Part shown: positions 34,979 to 45,075 of the stretch, one piece after another
Layout: each line of letters starts with the position of its first letter
How positions within the stretch are numbered: position 1 is the stretch's first letter
NCBI RefSeq assembly: GCF_025200715.1
Contig: NZ_CP104143.1
Location: 2,480,001 to 2,544,000, forward strand
Source: Rhizobium sullae
Lineage (GTDB): Bacteria; Pseudomonadota; Alphaproteobacteria; Rhizobiales; Rhizobiaceae
Direction of reading: 5' to 3'
DNA length: 64,000 nt
The notes under the pieces: generated by a model
Told to the model about the DNA's origin: nothing
What the model saw: only the letters and a program-made list of their open reading frames with translations
The model's database searches: none
Program-made: the position numbers and the translations under genes

Positions 34979-35590
34979 TCAGAGCCCGCCCTGCTCCTTC
35001 AAGAAGCTGACGATTGGGCCGATGCCGTCGCCGCGCTTCATGTCGGAGAAGACGAACGGGCGCCTGTCGCGCATGCGCGCCGCGTCGCGGTCCATGACCT
35101 CAAGATCGGCGCCGACATAGGGTGCGAGGTCCTTCTTGTTGATCACCAGCAGGTCCGATTTTGTGATGCCCGGCCCGCCCTTGCGAGGGATTTCTTCGCC
35201 TTGGCAAACGGAGATCACATAGATGGTGATATCGGCCAGATCGGGCGAAAACGTCGCTGCCAGATTGTCGCCGCCGGACTCGATGAAAACGACATCGAGA
35301 TCCGGAATACGCTCATTGAGACCGGCGATCGCCTGCAGATTGATTGTCGCGTCCTCGCGGATTGCCGTATGCGGGCAACCGCCGGTTTCCACGCCAACGA
35401 TACGGTCCGACGGCAGCGCCTGCATGCGCATCAGCGCTTCGGCATCCTCGATCGTGTAGATGTCGTTGGTGACGACGGCGACGGAATAATCGTCGCGCAA
35501 CGCCTTGCAGAGCTTCTCCGTCAGCGCCGTCTTTCCGGAGCCGACAGGTCCGCCGATGCCCACGCGAAGAGGTCCGTTTCTCGATTTCAT
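34979..35590 (-). CDS. ureG: Urease accessory GTPase UreG
   Basis: UreG hydrolyses GTP while nickel is delivered into the urease active site. The 203-residue protein has a P-loop [16 protein letters not shown], the CPH motif in [30 protein letters not shown] and the guanine-specificity segment [14 protein letters not shown]. It is the last gene of the urease operon, 74 bases after ureF. Length is standard. Confidence 0.95.
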   Translation of the reverse strand: MKSRNGPLRVGIGGPVGSGKTALTEKLCKALRDDYSVAVVTNDIYTIEDAEALMRMQALPSDRIVGVETGGCPHTAIREDATINLQAIAGLNERIPDLDVVFIESGGDNLAATFSPDLADITIYVISVCQGEEIPRKGGPGITKSDLLVINKKDLAPYVGADLEVMDRDAARMRDRRPFVFSDMKRGDGIGPIVSFLKEQGGL

Positions 35591-35664
35591 ATGTCACACT
35601 CCATTTCGGCAGATGATACCGCCCAGAGAGCGGCGCTGCCACCGGCAAATAGCGCAGACTCCCG

Positions 35665-36336
35665 TCAGGAGCGGAAGAGCCTCGTCGTCTGCGTCTCGTG
35701 CCGCAGCGAGGCGATATCCGCCTGAACCGCCGCCGAACCCAGATCGTCGAGCGTCGAACAGGAGGCCCTATGCGCAGTTGCGGCGATCGCCTCTTCCAAC
35801 CGCGCCAGGATGGCGACGCCGTCCTTTTGTCCGGCGACGCCGAGCCGGATGCCGGCCGAGACTGACTGCGAGACATAAGCATGCAGGAAGGCCGCGAGTG
35901 CCTTTTGCAGCGCTATGCCATGAGCGCTGGCGGCTGCGCCGACGGCAACGGGATAGGCAGCGGCCCGCGGCAGCCGATCGAAGACGGTATCGGGCCAGGC
36001 GCGTGCCGCCGCCAGAAAGGCGTCGCCGAGCAGCATAGTCTCCTGATGGCGCTCCCGCGACCCAGCAAAGGCCTCCGCCAAGGCGGCAAGGTTCGCAAGC
36101 TCCGCTGCATCCGATTGCATCCGCCAGCTCGCTGCAAAGAGCACGGCATCGTTCCAGATGCTCCCGTGGGAAACCAGTGTTTCGATCCATCCGTCCAGCG
36201 AGGCCGCATCGGTGACGAGCCTGTCATGGACGGCGCGCTCGAGGCCGCCGGAATAGGCGAACGAGCCGACCGGAAAGGCCGGCGAGAGCCATGCCATGAG
36301 ACGCAGCAAGCCCTGTAGGTCGCCGCTCCGGCTCAT
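35665..36336 (-). CDS. ureF: Urease accessory protein UreF
   Basis: This 223-residue protein acts with UreD and UreG in nickel insertion, probably gating the UreG GTPase. It has the family opening [20 protein letters not shown], then [12 protein letters not shown], and a mostly helical Ala-rich body. It begins 6 bases after the ureE stop, indicating tight coupling. Confidence 0.92.
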   Translation of the reverse strand: MSRSGDLQGLLRLMAWLSPAFPVGSFAYSGGLERAVHDRLVTDAASLDGWIETLVSHGSIWNDAVLFAASWRMQSDAAELANLAALAEAFAGSRERHQETMLLGDAFLAAARAWPDTVFDRLPRAAAYPVAVGAAASAHGIALQKALAAFLHAYVSQSVSAGIRLGVAGQKDGVAILARLEEAIAATAHRASCSTLDDLGSAAVQADIASLRHETQTTRLFRS

Positions 36337-36342
36337 TGCGGT

Positions 36343-36822
36343 TTAGTCATGCGCGTGGTGGCCATGATCGTGCCCATGTGAGTGACTGCCATGGGAATGG
36401 TAGGCGCCGCGGGCAGGCTGGAATGGCTCGGTGACTTCGCTGACAGTCGCGCCGAGCCCTTCGAGCATCGACCGGATCACATGGTCGCGAAGGATCAGGA
36501 TGCGTTCCTCTTCGATCTGCGCACCGAGATGGCGGTTACCGAGATGCCAGGCAAGCTCGATGAGATGCAGCCGGTCCCGGCCCTTGATCTCGAAAAGCTT
36601 TTCGTCCGCGGCCTGAATTTCGATGAGTTCGCCGTCCTCGAGGACCAGCATGTCGCCGCTTGAAAACAGCACCGGTTCCTTCAGGTCGAGCATGACCATG
36701 TCGCCGTTTTCGAGATGCAAAAGTTTACGGCGCAGATGCCTCAGATCATGTGGCAGGACGACCTTGCCAATGGGATTGGAAGACGGGGTTCCGGCCGGAA
36801 GGTAGGAGGTAACGCGCTGCAT
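36343..36822 (-). CDS. ureE: Urease accessory nickel chaperone UreE
   Basis: UreE is a 159-residue metallochaperone that brings Ni2+ to the urease apoprotein. The C-terminus is His-rich ([17 protein letters not shown]), a nickel-binding tail, and the core contains [20 protein letters not shown]. It lies between the GGDEF gene and ureF. No NikR or other metal-responsive operator is evident upstream. Confidence 0.94.
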   Translation of the reverse strand: MQRVTSYLPAGTPSSNPIGKVVLPHDLRHLRRKLLHLENGDMVMLDLKEPVLFSSGDMLVLEDGELIEIQAADEKLFEIKGRDRLHLIELAWHLGNRHLGAQIEEERILILRDHVIRSMLEGLGATVSEVTEPFQPARGAYHSHGSHSHGHDHGHHAHD

Positions 36823-36901
36823 GTGATGTCCGTTTCTGTGAGATCACGACCATGCAAAATAGCGCTTGGCGGCGCAAGCACCAATGCGCTTTGCGAAACA
36901 G

Positions 36902-37768
36902 TTATATGCCGTAGGCACGCTGCGTGTCATCGTAGTCTGGCACCGCGCCCTGGACCCCGAGACCGCCCTCGACCAGATGATGATGCCATGCGTGGTTCAG
37001 GGCGTTCCTCTCGTGAACGACGCGGTTGCGACCGAGCGCCTTTGCCAGATAAAGCGCCTTGTCGGCGGACGCATAAACGGCCTCCTTGCTGCGCCCGGGC
37101 AGAAGATCGGCAATGCCGGCCGAAATAGTGATCGATATGTCGCAGCCGTCGGCAGCGATCGGCCGTCGGGCAATCTGCGCCTTCACGGCTTCGATCTTCT
37201 GCAGCCGCTCTTCAACGTCACCGCCTGAAACGATGACGCCGAACTCCTCGCCGCCGAGACGCGCAACGACCGAAGAACCGTCGAATGCCGAGGCGAGAAT
37301 TGCGGAAACCGCGATGATGACGGCGTCGCCGCAGGCATGGCCGAAACGGTCGTTGATCGCCTTGAAGCGGTCGACATCGAAGATCGCCAGCGAGGCGCGG
37401 TCATCGATATTGTCGAGCGCCTCCGTAAACGCACGGCGGTTCAACAGCCCGGACAGCGTATCGGTGCGGCTGAGCTTTTCGAACGCCGCACGCGATACCG
37501 TCAGTTGATGCATGGCATGACCGACAATCAGCGAAAGGATACCGCAGACAATGCCACTGAGGAGCCAGGACAGCGCGATGCTGTAACTGATGGAGAGAGC
37601 GAGCGTGAACGGCAGCACACCAAGGAAGGCAAGCGGCGGCATCACCACGAGGATCAACAGGATCGACAGGATAACGGCGGCAAAGCTCATCTTCAGCGCG
37701 AAACTGAAGATCGTGCCGCGATGGTGAAAATTGCCAAGTTCAGCCTGGAGAAAAATCCAGCTCCTCAT
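36902..37768 (-). CDS. Membrane-bound GGDEF diguanylate cyclase inside the urease cluster
   Basis: This 288-residue protein has two to three membrane segments near the N-terminus (about residues 27-83) and a C-terminal GGDEF domain with the catalytic motif LGGEEFG at about 171-177, so it probably makes c-di-GMP from GTP. The product-inhibition RxxD site is not seen in the usual place before GGEEF. I start at ATG 37768 because GGAGG precedes it at a good distance; the frame opens further up with a TTG at 37819. It sits between a urease-region hypothetical gene and ureE, an unusual location, with 352 bases of gene-free DNA before it. Confidence 0.85.
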   Translation of the reverse strand: MRSWIFLQAELGNFHHRGTIFSFALKMSFAAVILSILLILVVMPPLAFLGVLPFTLALSISYSIALSWLLSGIVCGILSLIVGHAMHQLTVSRAAFEKLSRTDTLSGLLNRRAFTEALDNIDDRASLAIFDVDRFKAINDRFGHACGDAVIIAVSAILASAFDGSSVVARLGGEEFGVIVSGGDVEERLQKIEAVKAQIARRPIAADGCDISITISAGIADLLPGRSKEAVYASADKALYLAKALGRNRVVHERNALNHAWHHHLVEGGLGVQGAVPDYDDTQRAYGI

Positions 37769-38120
37769 GAGAATCGACCTCCAGCTCGGCGTCGCATGAA
37801 ATACCTGATTAGTGCTCAACTCCTGCCGGGGTCTTAAGCAGATCGTTAAAATTGAAACGGGTTTATGCTATTTAATGTTGTGATGTTTTCGCGCGCTCGA
37901 GGCAGGCCGCTTGGAGAGGAATCAATAATCACAAAAACGAGGTCAAAAGGCTGAAAAGAAAAGATCATTAGGACTTTAAAACGTTCCAGGCACTTGGGTT
38001 GCAGCAATCTTCCTCTTCAGAATATTTTGCCGTTTTTCACAACCGATAGAAGAGCGAGGTTGATAGCTCACTTTAAGAGTAGCAAGCTGCGACGGTACCA
38101 TTGGCAACACGGCTGGTAGT
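37769..38120. other. Gene-free stretch upstream of the GGDEF gene
   Basis: About 350 bases of AT-richer sequence separate the TIGR02117-type gene from the GGDEF gene within the urease region. I see no gene, strong hairpin or recognisable promoter motif; it probably holds a promoter for the GGDEF gene and ureEFG. Confidence 0.4.
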
Positions 38121-38795
38121 TCAATTGTGGAGACCAAGAGATAAGTTCAATGTCTGCGGGACAGGATTCCACCTGCCCGTCCGCAGCTCCACGGAACGCA
38201 GAGCGGCAGCAGTCCAGGTGTTGCAACCCAGCAAGGCGTTGAAATAGCCTTTCGCCTCGAAGAAACGGTCGAACATTCCGTAAGCTGCACCCGGAATCGG
38301 CACGGCCTCGCCCACCTGACCTGCAAAGCTGTTCGAAATGAAATCGAGCAACCGCTCGAACTGATTGCCGCTGAGATCGAATGCTGAAACGGATGGATGC
38401 GTTTCGGAAATATACCCCGCGACATCTACGTGCAGGACGGAACTGTCGATCGTTAGCGCCCGCAGTACCGGCAACGGCTTAAGGTCTCCCCAGGTCGGAG
38501 TTTCAAGATAGAAGGCGCGGCCGCCCCAGCCGAAAATCAGCCATTGTGCCGCCGGATCCATGACCGGAATGCCCGCGCTTTCAAGGAAAGGGAACGCCTT
38601 CCTTGCCCTGTCATCGAGTGGAATGGCAATGTCTGTGTGAATGGGGCCTGACAGCATGAGGAGCCGCAGCGATGCATTCCCATCGGAAGACGCCTGGACA
38701 GGATGGACCAGCGGTCGGGGGATGACGGTCCCGCTCGCCACCGACAGGATCAGCGGGGCCACAGCACGCAACAGCCAGCGGACGCCCCCTTTCAT
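38121..38795 (-). CDS. TIGR02117/DUF2459 urease-region protein
   Basis: This 224-residue protein starts with a hydrophobic, probably signal or anchor segment (residues 6-25) and carries DUF2459 features: SGPIHTDIAIPLDD, WLIFGWGGRAFYLETPTWGD and LLGCNTWTAAALRS near the C-terminus. The TIGR02117 group is known from urease gene regions and has no assigned biochemical role; the His/Cys pattern resembles a papain-like hydrolase fold, which is speculative. It is 29 bases downstream of ureC. Confidence 0.8.
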   Translation of the reverse strand: MKGGVRWLLRAVAPLILSVASGTVIPRPLVHPVQASSDGNASLRLLMLSGPIHTDIAIPLDDRARKAFPFLESAGIPVMDPAAQWLIFGWGGRAFYLETPTWGDLKPLPVLRALTIDSSVLHVDVAGYISETHPSVSAFDLSGNQFERLLDFISNSFAGQVGEAVPIPGAAYGMFDRFFEAKGYFNALLGCNTWTAAALRSVELRTGRWNPVPQTLNLSLGLHN

Positions 38796-38824
38796 CAGAA
38801 TTCTCCGTGCACCTGGGCGATTTC

Positions 38825-40537
38825 TCAGAACAGGAAATAACGCTGCGCCATCGGCAGCACGGTTGCCGGTTCGCAGGTAAGCAGTTCGCCGTCGGCGCGC
38901 ACCTCGTAGGTCTCCGGATCGACCTCGATATGCGGCGTGAGGCTGTTGTGGATCATCGACGCCTTGGAGATGCCGCCGCGGGTATTCTTGACCGCGACGA
39001 GCTTCTTGGCGACGCCGAGCTTGGCCTTCAGCCCAGCGTCGAGCGACGCCTGCGAAACGAAAGTGACGGATGAGTTGGTCAAGCTCTTGCCGTATGAGGC
39101 AAACATCGGTCGGTAATGCACCGGCTGCGGTGTCGGGATTGAGGCATTCGGATCGCCCATAGGTGCTGCGGCGATCGAACCGCCGAGCAGCACCATGTCC
39201 GGCTTCACGCCGAAGAAGGCCGGATTCCAGATGACGAGGTCCGCGCGCTTGCCGACTTCGACGGAGCCGATCTCATGAGAAAGGCCGTGCGCAATCGCCG
39301 GGTTGATCGTGTATTTGGCGATGTAACGGCGGACGCGGAAATTGTCATTGTCGCCCTTCTCTTCCTTCAAGCGTCCGCGCTGGCGCTTCATCTTGTCGGC
39401 CGTCTGCCAGGTGCGGATCGCCACCTCGCCGACACGGCCCATGGCCTGGCTGTCCGACGAGATGATCGAGAAGGCGCCGATATCGTGGAGAATGTCTTCC
39501 GCCGCGATCGTCTCTTTGCGGATGCGGCTCTCGGCAAAAGCGATGTCTTCCGGGATCGACGGCGAAAGATGATGGCAGACCATCAGCATGTCGAGGTGCT
39601 CGGCGATCGTGTTGACCGTGTAGGGCCGTGTCGGGTTCGTCGACGACGGAATGACGTTCGCCTGACCGCAGATCTTGATGATGTCCGGCGCGTGGCCGCC
39701 GCCTGCGCCTTCCGTGTGGAAGGCATGGATCGTGCGGCCCCTGATGGCGCCGATCGTATCCTCGACGAAGCCGCTCTCGTTCAACGTGTCGGTGTGGATC
39801 ATCACCTGCACGTCGTACTGATCGGCAACCGTCAGGCAGCAGTCGATCGCGCCCGGCGTCGTGCCCCAGTCCTCGTGCAGCTTCAGCGAGGTGGCGCCGG
39901 CGAGCACCATTTCCTCAAGCGCGCCGGGCAGCGAGGCATTGCCCTTGCCGGCGAAGGCGAGGTTCATCGGAAACGCGTCGGCCGCCTCGATCATCCGGGC
40001 GAGGTGCCACGGGCCTGGCGTGCAGGTCGTCGCCAGCGTACCATGAGCGGGGCCGGTGCCGCCGCCGAGCATGCAAGTAAGCCCGCTCATCAGCGCTTCC
40101 TCGATCTGCTGCGGGCAGATGAAATGGATGTGGCAGTCCATCCCGCCGGCTGTCACGATCTTGCCCTCGCCCGCGATCGCTTCGGTGCCCGGACCGACGA
40201 TGATGTTGACGCCCGGCTGGGTGTCCGGATTGCCGGCCTTGCCGATCGCGACGATCCGTCCGTCCTTGAGGCCGATATCGGCCTTCACGATGCCGGTATG
40301 ATCGACGATCACCGCATTGGTGATGACGGTATCGACCGCCCCGTTGGCGCGCGTCACCTGGCTCTGCCCCATGCCGTCGCGGATTACCTTGCCGCCGCCG
40401 AACTTCACCTCTTCACCGTAGGTGGTGAAATCCTTTTCGACCTCGATGAAAAGCTCGGTATCGGCAAGCCGGACCTTGTCGCCGATGGTCGGACCAAACA
40501 TGCTGGCATAGGCAGCGCGGGAAATCTTGTGGGGCAT
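38825..40537 (-). CDS. ureC: Urease alpha subunit UreC
   Basis: UreC is the catalytic subunit that hydrolyses urea to ammonia and carbamate at a dinickel site. In the 570-residue protein, His136 and His138 (DCHIHF) and the carbamylated Lys219 (SLKLHEDWG) are metal ligands, with further His in [15 protein letters not shown] and [16 protein letters not shown] covering the mobile flap. All standard active-site segments are intact and the length is normal. It lies after a sugar-transferase-like urease-operon gene, 3 bases downstream. Confidence 0.96.
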   Translation of the reverse strand: MPHKISRAAYASMFGPTIGDKVRLADTELFIEVEKDFTTYGEEVKFGGGKVIRDGMGQSQVTRANGAVDTVITNAVIVDHTGIVKADIGLKDGRIVAIGKAGNPDTQPGVNIIVGPGTEAIAGEGKIVTAGGMDCHIHFICPQQIEEALMSGLTCMLGGGTGPAHGTLATTCTPGPWHLARMIEAADAFPMNLAFAGKGNASLPGALEEMVLAGATSLKLHEDWGTTPGAIDCCLTVADQYDVQVMIHTDTLNESGFVEDTIGAIRGRTIHAFHTEGAGGGHAPDIIKICGQANVIPSSTNPTRPYTVNTIAEHLDMLMVCHHLSPSIPEDIAFAESRIRKETIAAEDILHDIGAFSIISSDSQAMGRVGEVAIRTWQTADKMKRQRGRLKEEKGDNDNFRVRRYIAKYTINPAIAHGLSHEIGSVEVGKRADLVIWNPAFFGVKPDMVLLGGSIAAAPMGDPNASIPTPQPVHYRPMFASYGKSLTNSSVTFVSQASLDAGLKAKLGVAKKLVAVKNTRGGISKASMIHNSLTPHIEVDPETYEVRADGELLTCEPATVLPMAQRYFLF

Positions 40538-40540
40538 ATG

Positions 40541-41179
40541 TCAGGCTCCTTGGGAGGAAGAAAGAGACGGTTCGGCTGCATAGCGTGTCAGCCGGCCATC
40601 TGCGATATAGCTGTCGACGAGCTGGCTTTCGGCAGCGAAGGGGTGCCACTCCCAGCCGGTATGACTGAAGCCGGCAAGGCCGATCTCGGATTTCGGAAAC
40701 CTGCTGAAGGTCTCGGCAATCGCGATCATGCCGCTGCTCGGAACGACGTAGGGTGCGGGATCAAAGGTCGCCAGGGCCTTATCGACCGCTTCATGAATCA
40801 CTTTCTCAACAACTACATGCTGCTTGCCAGCTTCCGCGCAGAAGGCGTTGAACTGACTCGTATAATCGTCGCAGAAGTCGCCGAGTTCAGGATGCGAAAC
40901 GGCAAGCGGCACACGCAGCGCAGCAAATTTTTCGGGATCGCGGACGCTCCAGATTTCCGAAGCTTCCGTGACGGCCGGGTGGCTCCGCCACGCGTCCGAA
41001 CCCAGCATCGCCTTGGCCGGGCGCCCGGTGTTGCAGACGGCCACGACGTCGGTGCGGCCGGGACTTACGACAAAGGAGCGGCATTCGTTGAAACGGATGA
41101 CGAAGTCCGCGGCTGCGATTGCCGCCGCACCTGTCTCACCGATTTCCCCATTGCCGATGATCATGATCTTGCGGCTCAC
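40541..41179 (-). CDS. Urease-operon accessory protein, GT29-like fold
   Basis: This 212-residue protein, known in rhizobia only as a urease operon accessory protein, has a nucleotide-binding-like start (IMIIGNGEIGETGAAAIAAA) followed by DFVIRFNECRSF, a combination resembling glycosyltransferase family 29-type enzymes. No signal peptide or membrane segment. It overlaps the DUF1311 gene end by four bases and is followed immediately by ureC. A glycosyltransferase role is inference from motif style; no substrate is evident. Confidence 0.72.
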   Translation of the reverse strand: MSRKIMIIGNGEIGETGAAAIAAADFVIRFNECRSFVVSPGRTDVVAVCNTGRPAKAMLGSDAWRSHPAVTEASEIWSVRDPEKFAALRVPLAVSHPELGDFCDDYTSQFNAFCAEAGKQHVVVEKVIHEAVDKALATFDPAPYVVPSSGMIAIAETFSRFPKSEIGLAGFSHTGWEWHPFAAESQLVDSYIADGRLTRYAAEPSLSSSQGA

Positions 41180-41589
41180 CTTAGCCCCATCGCGTCGGAA
41201 AGCTCTTTGAGCTGCTTGGTGCGTTCATCGGTCAGGTTGGCAAGGCAACCCGCGACCAGCATAGGCTCCATCGTGCCGCCGCGCGCCTGGAAGCCGAAAG
41301 CCTCGCACTGGGCATCGCGATAGGAAATCCAGGCGCGTTGCGCAGTTAGCAGCGCTTTCTCGGCTCCGCGATCCTTCTCGTCCAGATCCTTGTCGGTCGC
41401 CGCGACCGCCGCACGCGCCTTCTTCCACTGCTCGTTCAGCGCTGCATCAGCCGTCTCGTATCGCGACTGCTCGCAGAAAGTCATGTCGAACTGGGTCTTC
41501 GGGGTCTTGCAATCCGGCTCCTGGGCCTGCGTTATGCCTGCCATCATCAAGCATGCCGCGGCGCCGGCGAGATACATGGTCAACCGCAT
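41176..41589 (-). CDS. DUF1311 (LprI-like) exported protein
   Basis: This 137-residue secreted protein has a signal peptide (residues 1-22, ending in GITQAQ) and a DUF1311/LprI domain with the Cys-pattern DCKTPKTQFDMTFCEQ, then AQRAWISYRDAQCEAFG and a fourth Cys. LprI-type proteins include lysozyme inhibitors, but the role here is unknown. It lies between ureB (22 bases) and the accessory gene. Confidence 0.82.
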   Translation of the reverse strand: MRLTMYLAGAAACLMMAGITQAQEPDCKTPKTQFDMTFCEQSRYETADAALNEQWKKARAAVAATDKDLDEKDRGAEKALLTAQRAWISYRDAQCEAFGFQARGGTMEPMLVAGCLANLTDERTKQLKELSDAMGLR

Positions 41590-41611
41590 CGATTCCTCCC
41601 GTTTTTTCTTC

Positions 41612-41917
41612 TCAGAGCTTACCCATCACGAGCTGGCGGAAGCCGTAAACTTCGCGCTTGCCGGAAAGCGGGATCAGCGTCACGGAACGTGTCTGGCCAG
41701 GCTCGAAACGCACGGCCGTGCCCGCCGGGATGTCGAGCCGCATGCCCTGCACCTTGTCGCGATCGAAGGAGAGGCCGGCATTCGTTTCGGCAAAATGGTA
41801 GTGGCTGCCGACCTGCACGGGGCGGTCGCCGGTGTTCGATACTTCAATGGTGACGGTCGGCGCGCCGGCGTTCAGTTCGATCTCGCCGCTTGCGGCAATG
41901 ATTTCGCCTGGGATCAT
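41612..41917 (-). CDS. ureB: Urease beta subunit UreB
   Basis: UreB is the 101-residue beta subunit that packs around the UreC active site. It begins [18 protein letters not shown] and contains [13 protein letters not shown], the standard signature. The ATG at 41917 has AGGAGAGA upstream; a longer frame upstream is not coding. It follows a DUF1272 gene by 11 bases. Confidence 0.95.
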   Translation of the reverse strand: MIPGEIIAASGEIELNAGAPTVTIEVSNTGDRPVQVGSHYHFAETNAGLSFDRDKVQGMRLDIPAGTAVRFEPGQTRSVTLIPLSGKREVYGFRQLVMGKL

Positions 41918-41928
41918 CTTATCTCTCC

Positions 41929-42183
41929 TCACGCCGCCTTCACGGGCGCGCAGCCCTCGGCTTTCACGACACGTTTCGTCGATGCCGGATATTTGCCAAG
42001 CATGGCTGCTGGACGCACCGGGCGGCGGGTGAACTCGCCGCCGCAATTCGGGCATTGGCCCTGCAACACATCGCTCGCACAATCGGCACAGAAGGTGCAC
42101 TCGAAGGTGCAGATCATTGCCTCCCGGCTTTCCGGCGGCAGGTCCTTGTCACAGCATTCGCAGTTCGGTCGAAGTTCGAGCAT
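41929..42183 (-). CDS. DUF1272 zinc-ribbon-like protein
   Basis: This 84-residue protein is rich in paired cysteines ([37 protein letters not shown]), consistent with zinc binding and matching DUF1272. I start at ATG 42183, preceded by GAGG. It sits between ureA and ureB, a common position for it in rhizobial urease clusters, but its job there is unknown. Confidence 0.8.
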   Translation of the reverse strand: MLELRPNCECCDKDLPPESREAMICTFECTFCADCASDVLQGQCPNCGGEFTRRPVRPAAMLGKYPASTKRVVKAEGCAPVKAA

Positions 42184-42193
42184 CAGAGCCTCC

Positions 42194-42496
42194 TCAGCGA
42201 ATCGGTTCGTGGACGGTGACGAGCTTGGTGCCGTCCGGGAAAGTCGCCTCCACCTGCACGTCATGGATCATCTCGGCGACGCCCTCCATCACCTGATGCC
42301 GGCCGATGACATGCGCCCCCGCTTCCATCAACTCGGCCACCGGCCGGCCGTCACGCGCGCCTTCCACGACGAAATCGGTGATCAGCGCAATCGCCTCAGG
42401 ATGATTGAGCTTCACGCCGCGTTCCAGCCGGCGCCGCGCCACCATCGCCGCCATCGAGATGAGCAGCTTGTCTTTTTCTCTCGGAGTGAGGTTCAT
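42194..42496 (-). CDS. ureA: Urease gamma subunit UreA
   Basis: UreA is the 100-residue gamma subunit of urease, beginning [20 protein letters not shown] and containing [20 protein letters not shown] and [20 protein letters not shown], all standard. It follows ureD by 21 bases and precedes the DUF1272 gene by 10. Confidence 0.96.
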   Translation of the reverse strand: MNLTPREKDKLLISMAAMVARRRLERGVKLNHPEAIALITDFVVEGARDGRPVAELMEAGAHVIGRHQVMEGVAEMIHDVQVEATFPDGTKLVTVHEPIR

Positions 42497-42517
42497 CGTC
42501 CATCCACTTGCTTGAAA

Positions 42518-43339
42518 CTAGAGATTCCAGACTTTCGGCACAGGCGCTCCGTTGCGCAAGGCGGAAATGACCGGGATCAGGACTTTTCTGAGGGCAAATC
42601 CGTCAGCGGCTGCAGCGCGCACGACGAGCTTGCCGTTCCAGGCGCTGGCGCCCGCCATGTGGTCGTCGAGCAAGGGGCGCACCTTCGCGAGATAGCTATC
42701 GGCGAGGGGACCAGTATAAAGCAACGTAGCAAAAGCCACCTGCCCGCCGAGGATGGGTTGGCGCGCAGTCAGCGCGCTTACGGCACCGTCAAGCCGCAAC
42801 TCCTCGGCATGGATCAGCCTGCCAGCCCGGCGGATGCGCCAGCGATCGCGGAAGAGCCCGGTCTCCATCGCCTCGCCCATCGCCTTGCGGCCGAGCAGGA
42901 TCGCCTCGACAGCCAGGAATTCCGCCGTCTCGTCGAGATCGACGTCGAGGCGGCGGAATAGCGAGGCGCGATCGAACAGGATGGTCTCCTGCGGCAGCCA
43001 GTCGACACGAGATCCAGCGCCTGCCTCAATCGTCGTCGTGACTTCAGCCGTTCCAGCGGATGCCTTGTAGATCTTCTCGCAGGCCTGCGTCGTCACATCG
43101 ATGCGTGTTCCGGGTCCTGCGACAACGCTCCAGTTCATCCGGTCGCCGCCGGTCAGCCCGCCGGCGGTGTTGATGATGACGGCTTCCAAGGAGTCATCGA
43201 AGGTCTCCGGCAGGCGGATTTTGGCGGCACCCTCCTGATAAAGTTCGCGGATACGCGCCCGCCCGTCCAGCAGCTTTGCCGCCAGATGCCCCCGCCCCTC
43301 GGCCCTTTGCGGTCTGATGATTGCGGCCACGATCGTCAT
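42518..43339 (-). CDS. ureD: Urease accessory protein UreD
   Basis: UreD is a 273-residue scaffold that binds apo-urease and helps UreF/UreG insert nickel. Landmarks are [34 protein letters not shown] and [20 protein letters not shown]. It is the first structural/accessory urease gene, about 160 bases after urtE on the same strand, so the urea importer and the enzyme may be transcribed together. Confidence 0.94.
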   Translation of the reverse strand: MTIVAAIIRPQRAEGRGHLAAKLLDGRARIRELYQEGAAKIRLPETFDDSLEAVIINTAGGLTGGDRMNWSVVAGPGTRIDVTTQACEKIYKASAGTAEVTTTIEAGAGSRVDWLPQETILFDRASLFRRLDVDLDETAEFLAVEAILLGRKAMGEAMETGLFRDRWRIRRAGRLIHAEELRLDGAVSALTARQPILGGQVAFATLLYTGPLADSYLAKVRPLLDDHMAGASAWNGKLVVRAAAADGFALRKVLIPVISALRNGAPVPKVWNL

Positions 43340-43501
43340 TCCATTCCCTTGGCACCTTCGCCGCTTGCCCGGCTGTTCTCATTCAATCCGGCAAATAGTT
43401 GAAAGCAAGCAATTTTTATGCCGCCTGCCGATCTTAGAGGAGCGATGGCGGGCATGCTTGGTCAGAACATGGAAGCTGCCTTGGAATGCGGCATATGCCG
43501 C

Positions 43502-44197
43502 TCAAACGGTCAGGTGGCGGCGCGCCTCGGCCGTATCCAGTGTCTCCGCCGACCCCTCCTGGACGATCTCGCCGCGGTCCATGATGTAGACGTAGTCGGC
43601 AAGCTCGCGGCAGAAATCGAGATACTGTTCGACGAGCAGGATTGCCATACCGGTCGAGTCGCGCAGATAGCGGATGGCCCGGCCGATATCTTTGATAATC
43701 GACGGCTGAATGCCCTCGGTCGGCTCGTCCAGCACAAGGATCTTAGGCCGCGTCACCATGGCCCGCCCGATCGCCAGTTGCTGCTGCTGACCGCCAGAAA
43801 GATCGCCGCCGCGACGGGACAACATCGACTTCAGCACCGGGAAGAGACTGAAGATGTCGTCGGGGATGTTGCGGTCGCGGCGGCCAAGCGGAGCAAAGCC
43901 GGTTTCGAGGTTTTCCTTGACGGTTAGCAGCGGGAAGATTTCACGGCCCTGCGGCACGTAGCCGATGCCCTGCTTGGCACGCGCGTAAGGCGGCAGGCCG
44001 TTGAGCGCCACATCGTTGAAGCTGACTGTTCCGGCGGACAGCGGATGCTGGCCGGTGACGGCGCGGAGAAGAGAGCTCTTCCCCACGCCGTTCCGCCCCA
44101 GCACGCAAGTGATCTTGCCCATGTCCGCCTTGATGGAGATGCCGCGCAGCGCCTGAGCGGCGCCATAGTAAAGATTTGCGTTTTCGACTGTCAGCAT
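43502..44197 (-). CDS. urtE: Urea ABC transporter ATPase UrtE
   Basis: UrtE is one of two ATPases of the high-affinity urea importer. The 231-residue protein has Walker A LGRNGVGKSS, the signature LSGGQQQQLAIGRA, Walker B ILVLDEPTEGIQPS and an H-loop-position Gln in LLVEQYLD, as in LivF-like ATPases. I use ATG 44197, giving the family length, instead of the longer frame to 44593. A short RIME-like GC-rich stretch separates it from urtD. Confidence 0.93.
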   Translation of the reverse strand: MLTVENANLYYGAAQALRGISIKADMGKITCVLGRNGVGKSSLLRAVTGQHPLSAGTVSFNDVALNGLPPYARAKQGIGYVPQGREIFPLLTVKENLETGFAPLGRRDRNIPDDIFSLFPVLKSMLSRRGGDLSGGQQQQLAIGRAMVTRPKILVLDEPTEGIQPSIIKDIGRAIRYLRDSTGMAILLVEQYLDFCRELADYVYIMDRGEIVQEGSAETLDTAEARRHLTV

Positions 44198-44219
44198 GAT
44201 GCCATCTCCTGGCGTTTTT

Positions 44220-44290
44220 CGGATACAAGATCCCCTCTCCAGCCCCTCCCCCTTGTGGGGATGGCTTGGGGAGTGGTCAGAGTCCCACGA
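44220..44290. repeat. Degenerate RIME-like sequence between urtD and urtE
   Basis: This short stretch contains C-rich and G-rich runs (CCCCTCCCCC, TTGTGGGGATGG, TTGGGGAGTGG) like the other intergenic elements of the window, but without a clean long stem. The call rests on composition and position only. Confidence 0.35.
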
Positions 44291-44313
44291 ACGACAAACA
44301 GATCGATCATCCC

Positions 44314-45069
44314 TCACCGCCCCAAATAATTTTCGATCACCTTCGGATCGGAACTCACGAAATCGATTGACCCTTCCGCGAGCACCGAGCCTTCCGCCAG
44401 GCAGGTCACCTTGACGCCGAGATCGCGGATGAAGCCCATATCGTGTTCGACGACGACGACGGAGCGGGTCTTGGCAATTTCCCGGAGCAGTATCGCAGTC
44501 TCGGCTGTTTCGGCATCCGTCATGCCGGCAACCGGCTCGTCGACGAGCAGCAGCTTCGGCTCCTGCGCCAGCAGCATGCCGATCTCCAGCCACTGCTTCT
44601 GGCCATGCGAGAGGTTCGCCGCGAGTTCGTCGCGACGATGCGTCAATCGCACGGTTTCCAGGATTTCCTCGATGCGCACCTTGTCGTCGGAAGACAGGCG
44701 GTAGAAGAGCGTCGGAAAGACGCCGTGCTTACGGTTCAGCGCCAGTTCCAGATTGTCCCAGACCGTGTGGCTTTCGAACACCGTCGGCTTCTGGAATTTC
44801 CGGCCGATGCCGAGCTGGGCGATGTCCGCTTCATCCTTTTTGGTGAGATCGATCTCGCCGTTGAAATAGACCTCGCCCTCGTCAGGCCGCGTCTTGCCGG
44901 TGATGATGTCCATCATCGTCGTTTTGCCGGCGCCGTTCGGGCCGATGATGGCGCGAAGCTCACCGGGCTCGATCACAATCGAAAGCGAGTTCAGCGCTTT
45001 GAAGCCATCGAAGGAAACCGAGACATTGTTGAGGTAGAGCACGCTGTTGGGTTTGATATCCGGGATCAT
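44314..45069 (-). CDS. urtD: Urea ABC transporter ATPase UrtD
   Basis: UrtD, 251 residues, is the LivG-like ATPase of the urea importer. It has Walker A GPNGAGKTTMMDIITG, the signature LSHGQKQWLEIGM, Walker B LLLVDEPVAGMTD and the H-loop VVEHDMGFI. It starts 6 bases after urtC. The signature is LSHGQ rather than LSGGQ, which is usual for UrtD. Confidence 0.93.
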   Translation of the reverse strand: MIPDIKPNSVLYLNNVSVSFDGFKALNSLSIVIEPGELRAIIGPNGAGKTTMMDIITGKTRPDEGEVYFNGEIDLTKKDEADIAQLGIGRKFQKPTVFESHTVWDNLELALNRKHGVFPTLFYRLSSDDKVRIEEILETVRLTHRRDELAANLSHGQKQWLEIGMLLAQEPKLLLVDEPVAGMTDAETAETAILLREIAKTRSVVVVEHDMGFIRDLGVKVTCLAEGSVLAEGSIDFVSSDPKVIENYLGR

Positions 45070-45075
45070 AACCGC

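Noticed and set aside
37769..37819. TTG start for the GGDEF protein
   Set aside because: A GGAGG ribosome site is well placed for ATG 37768, while AGGAG directly abuts the TTG.
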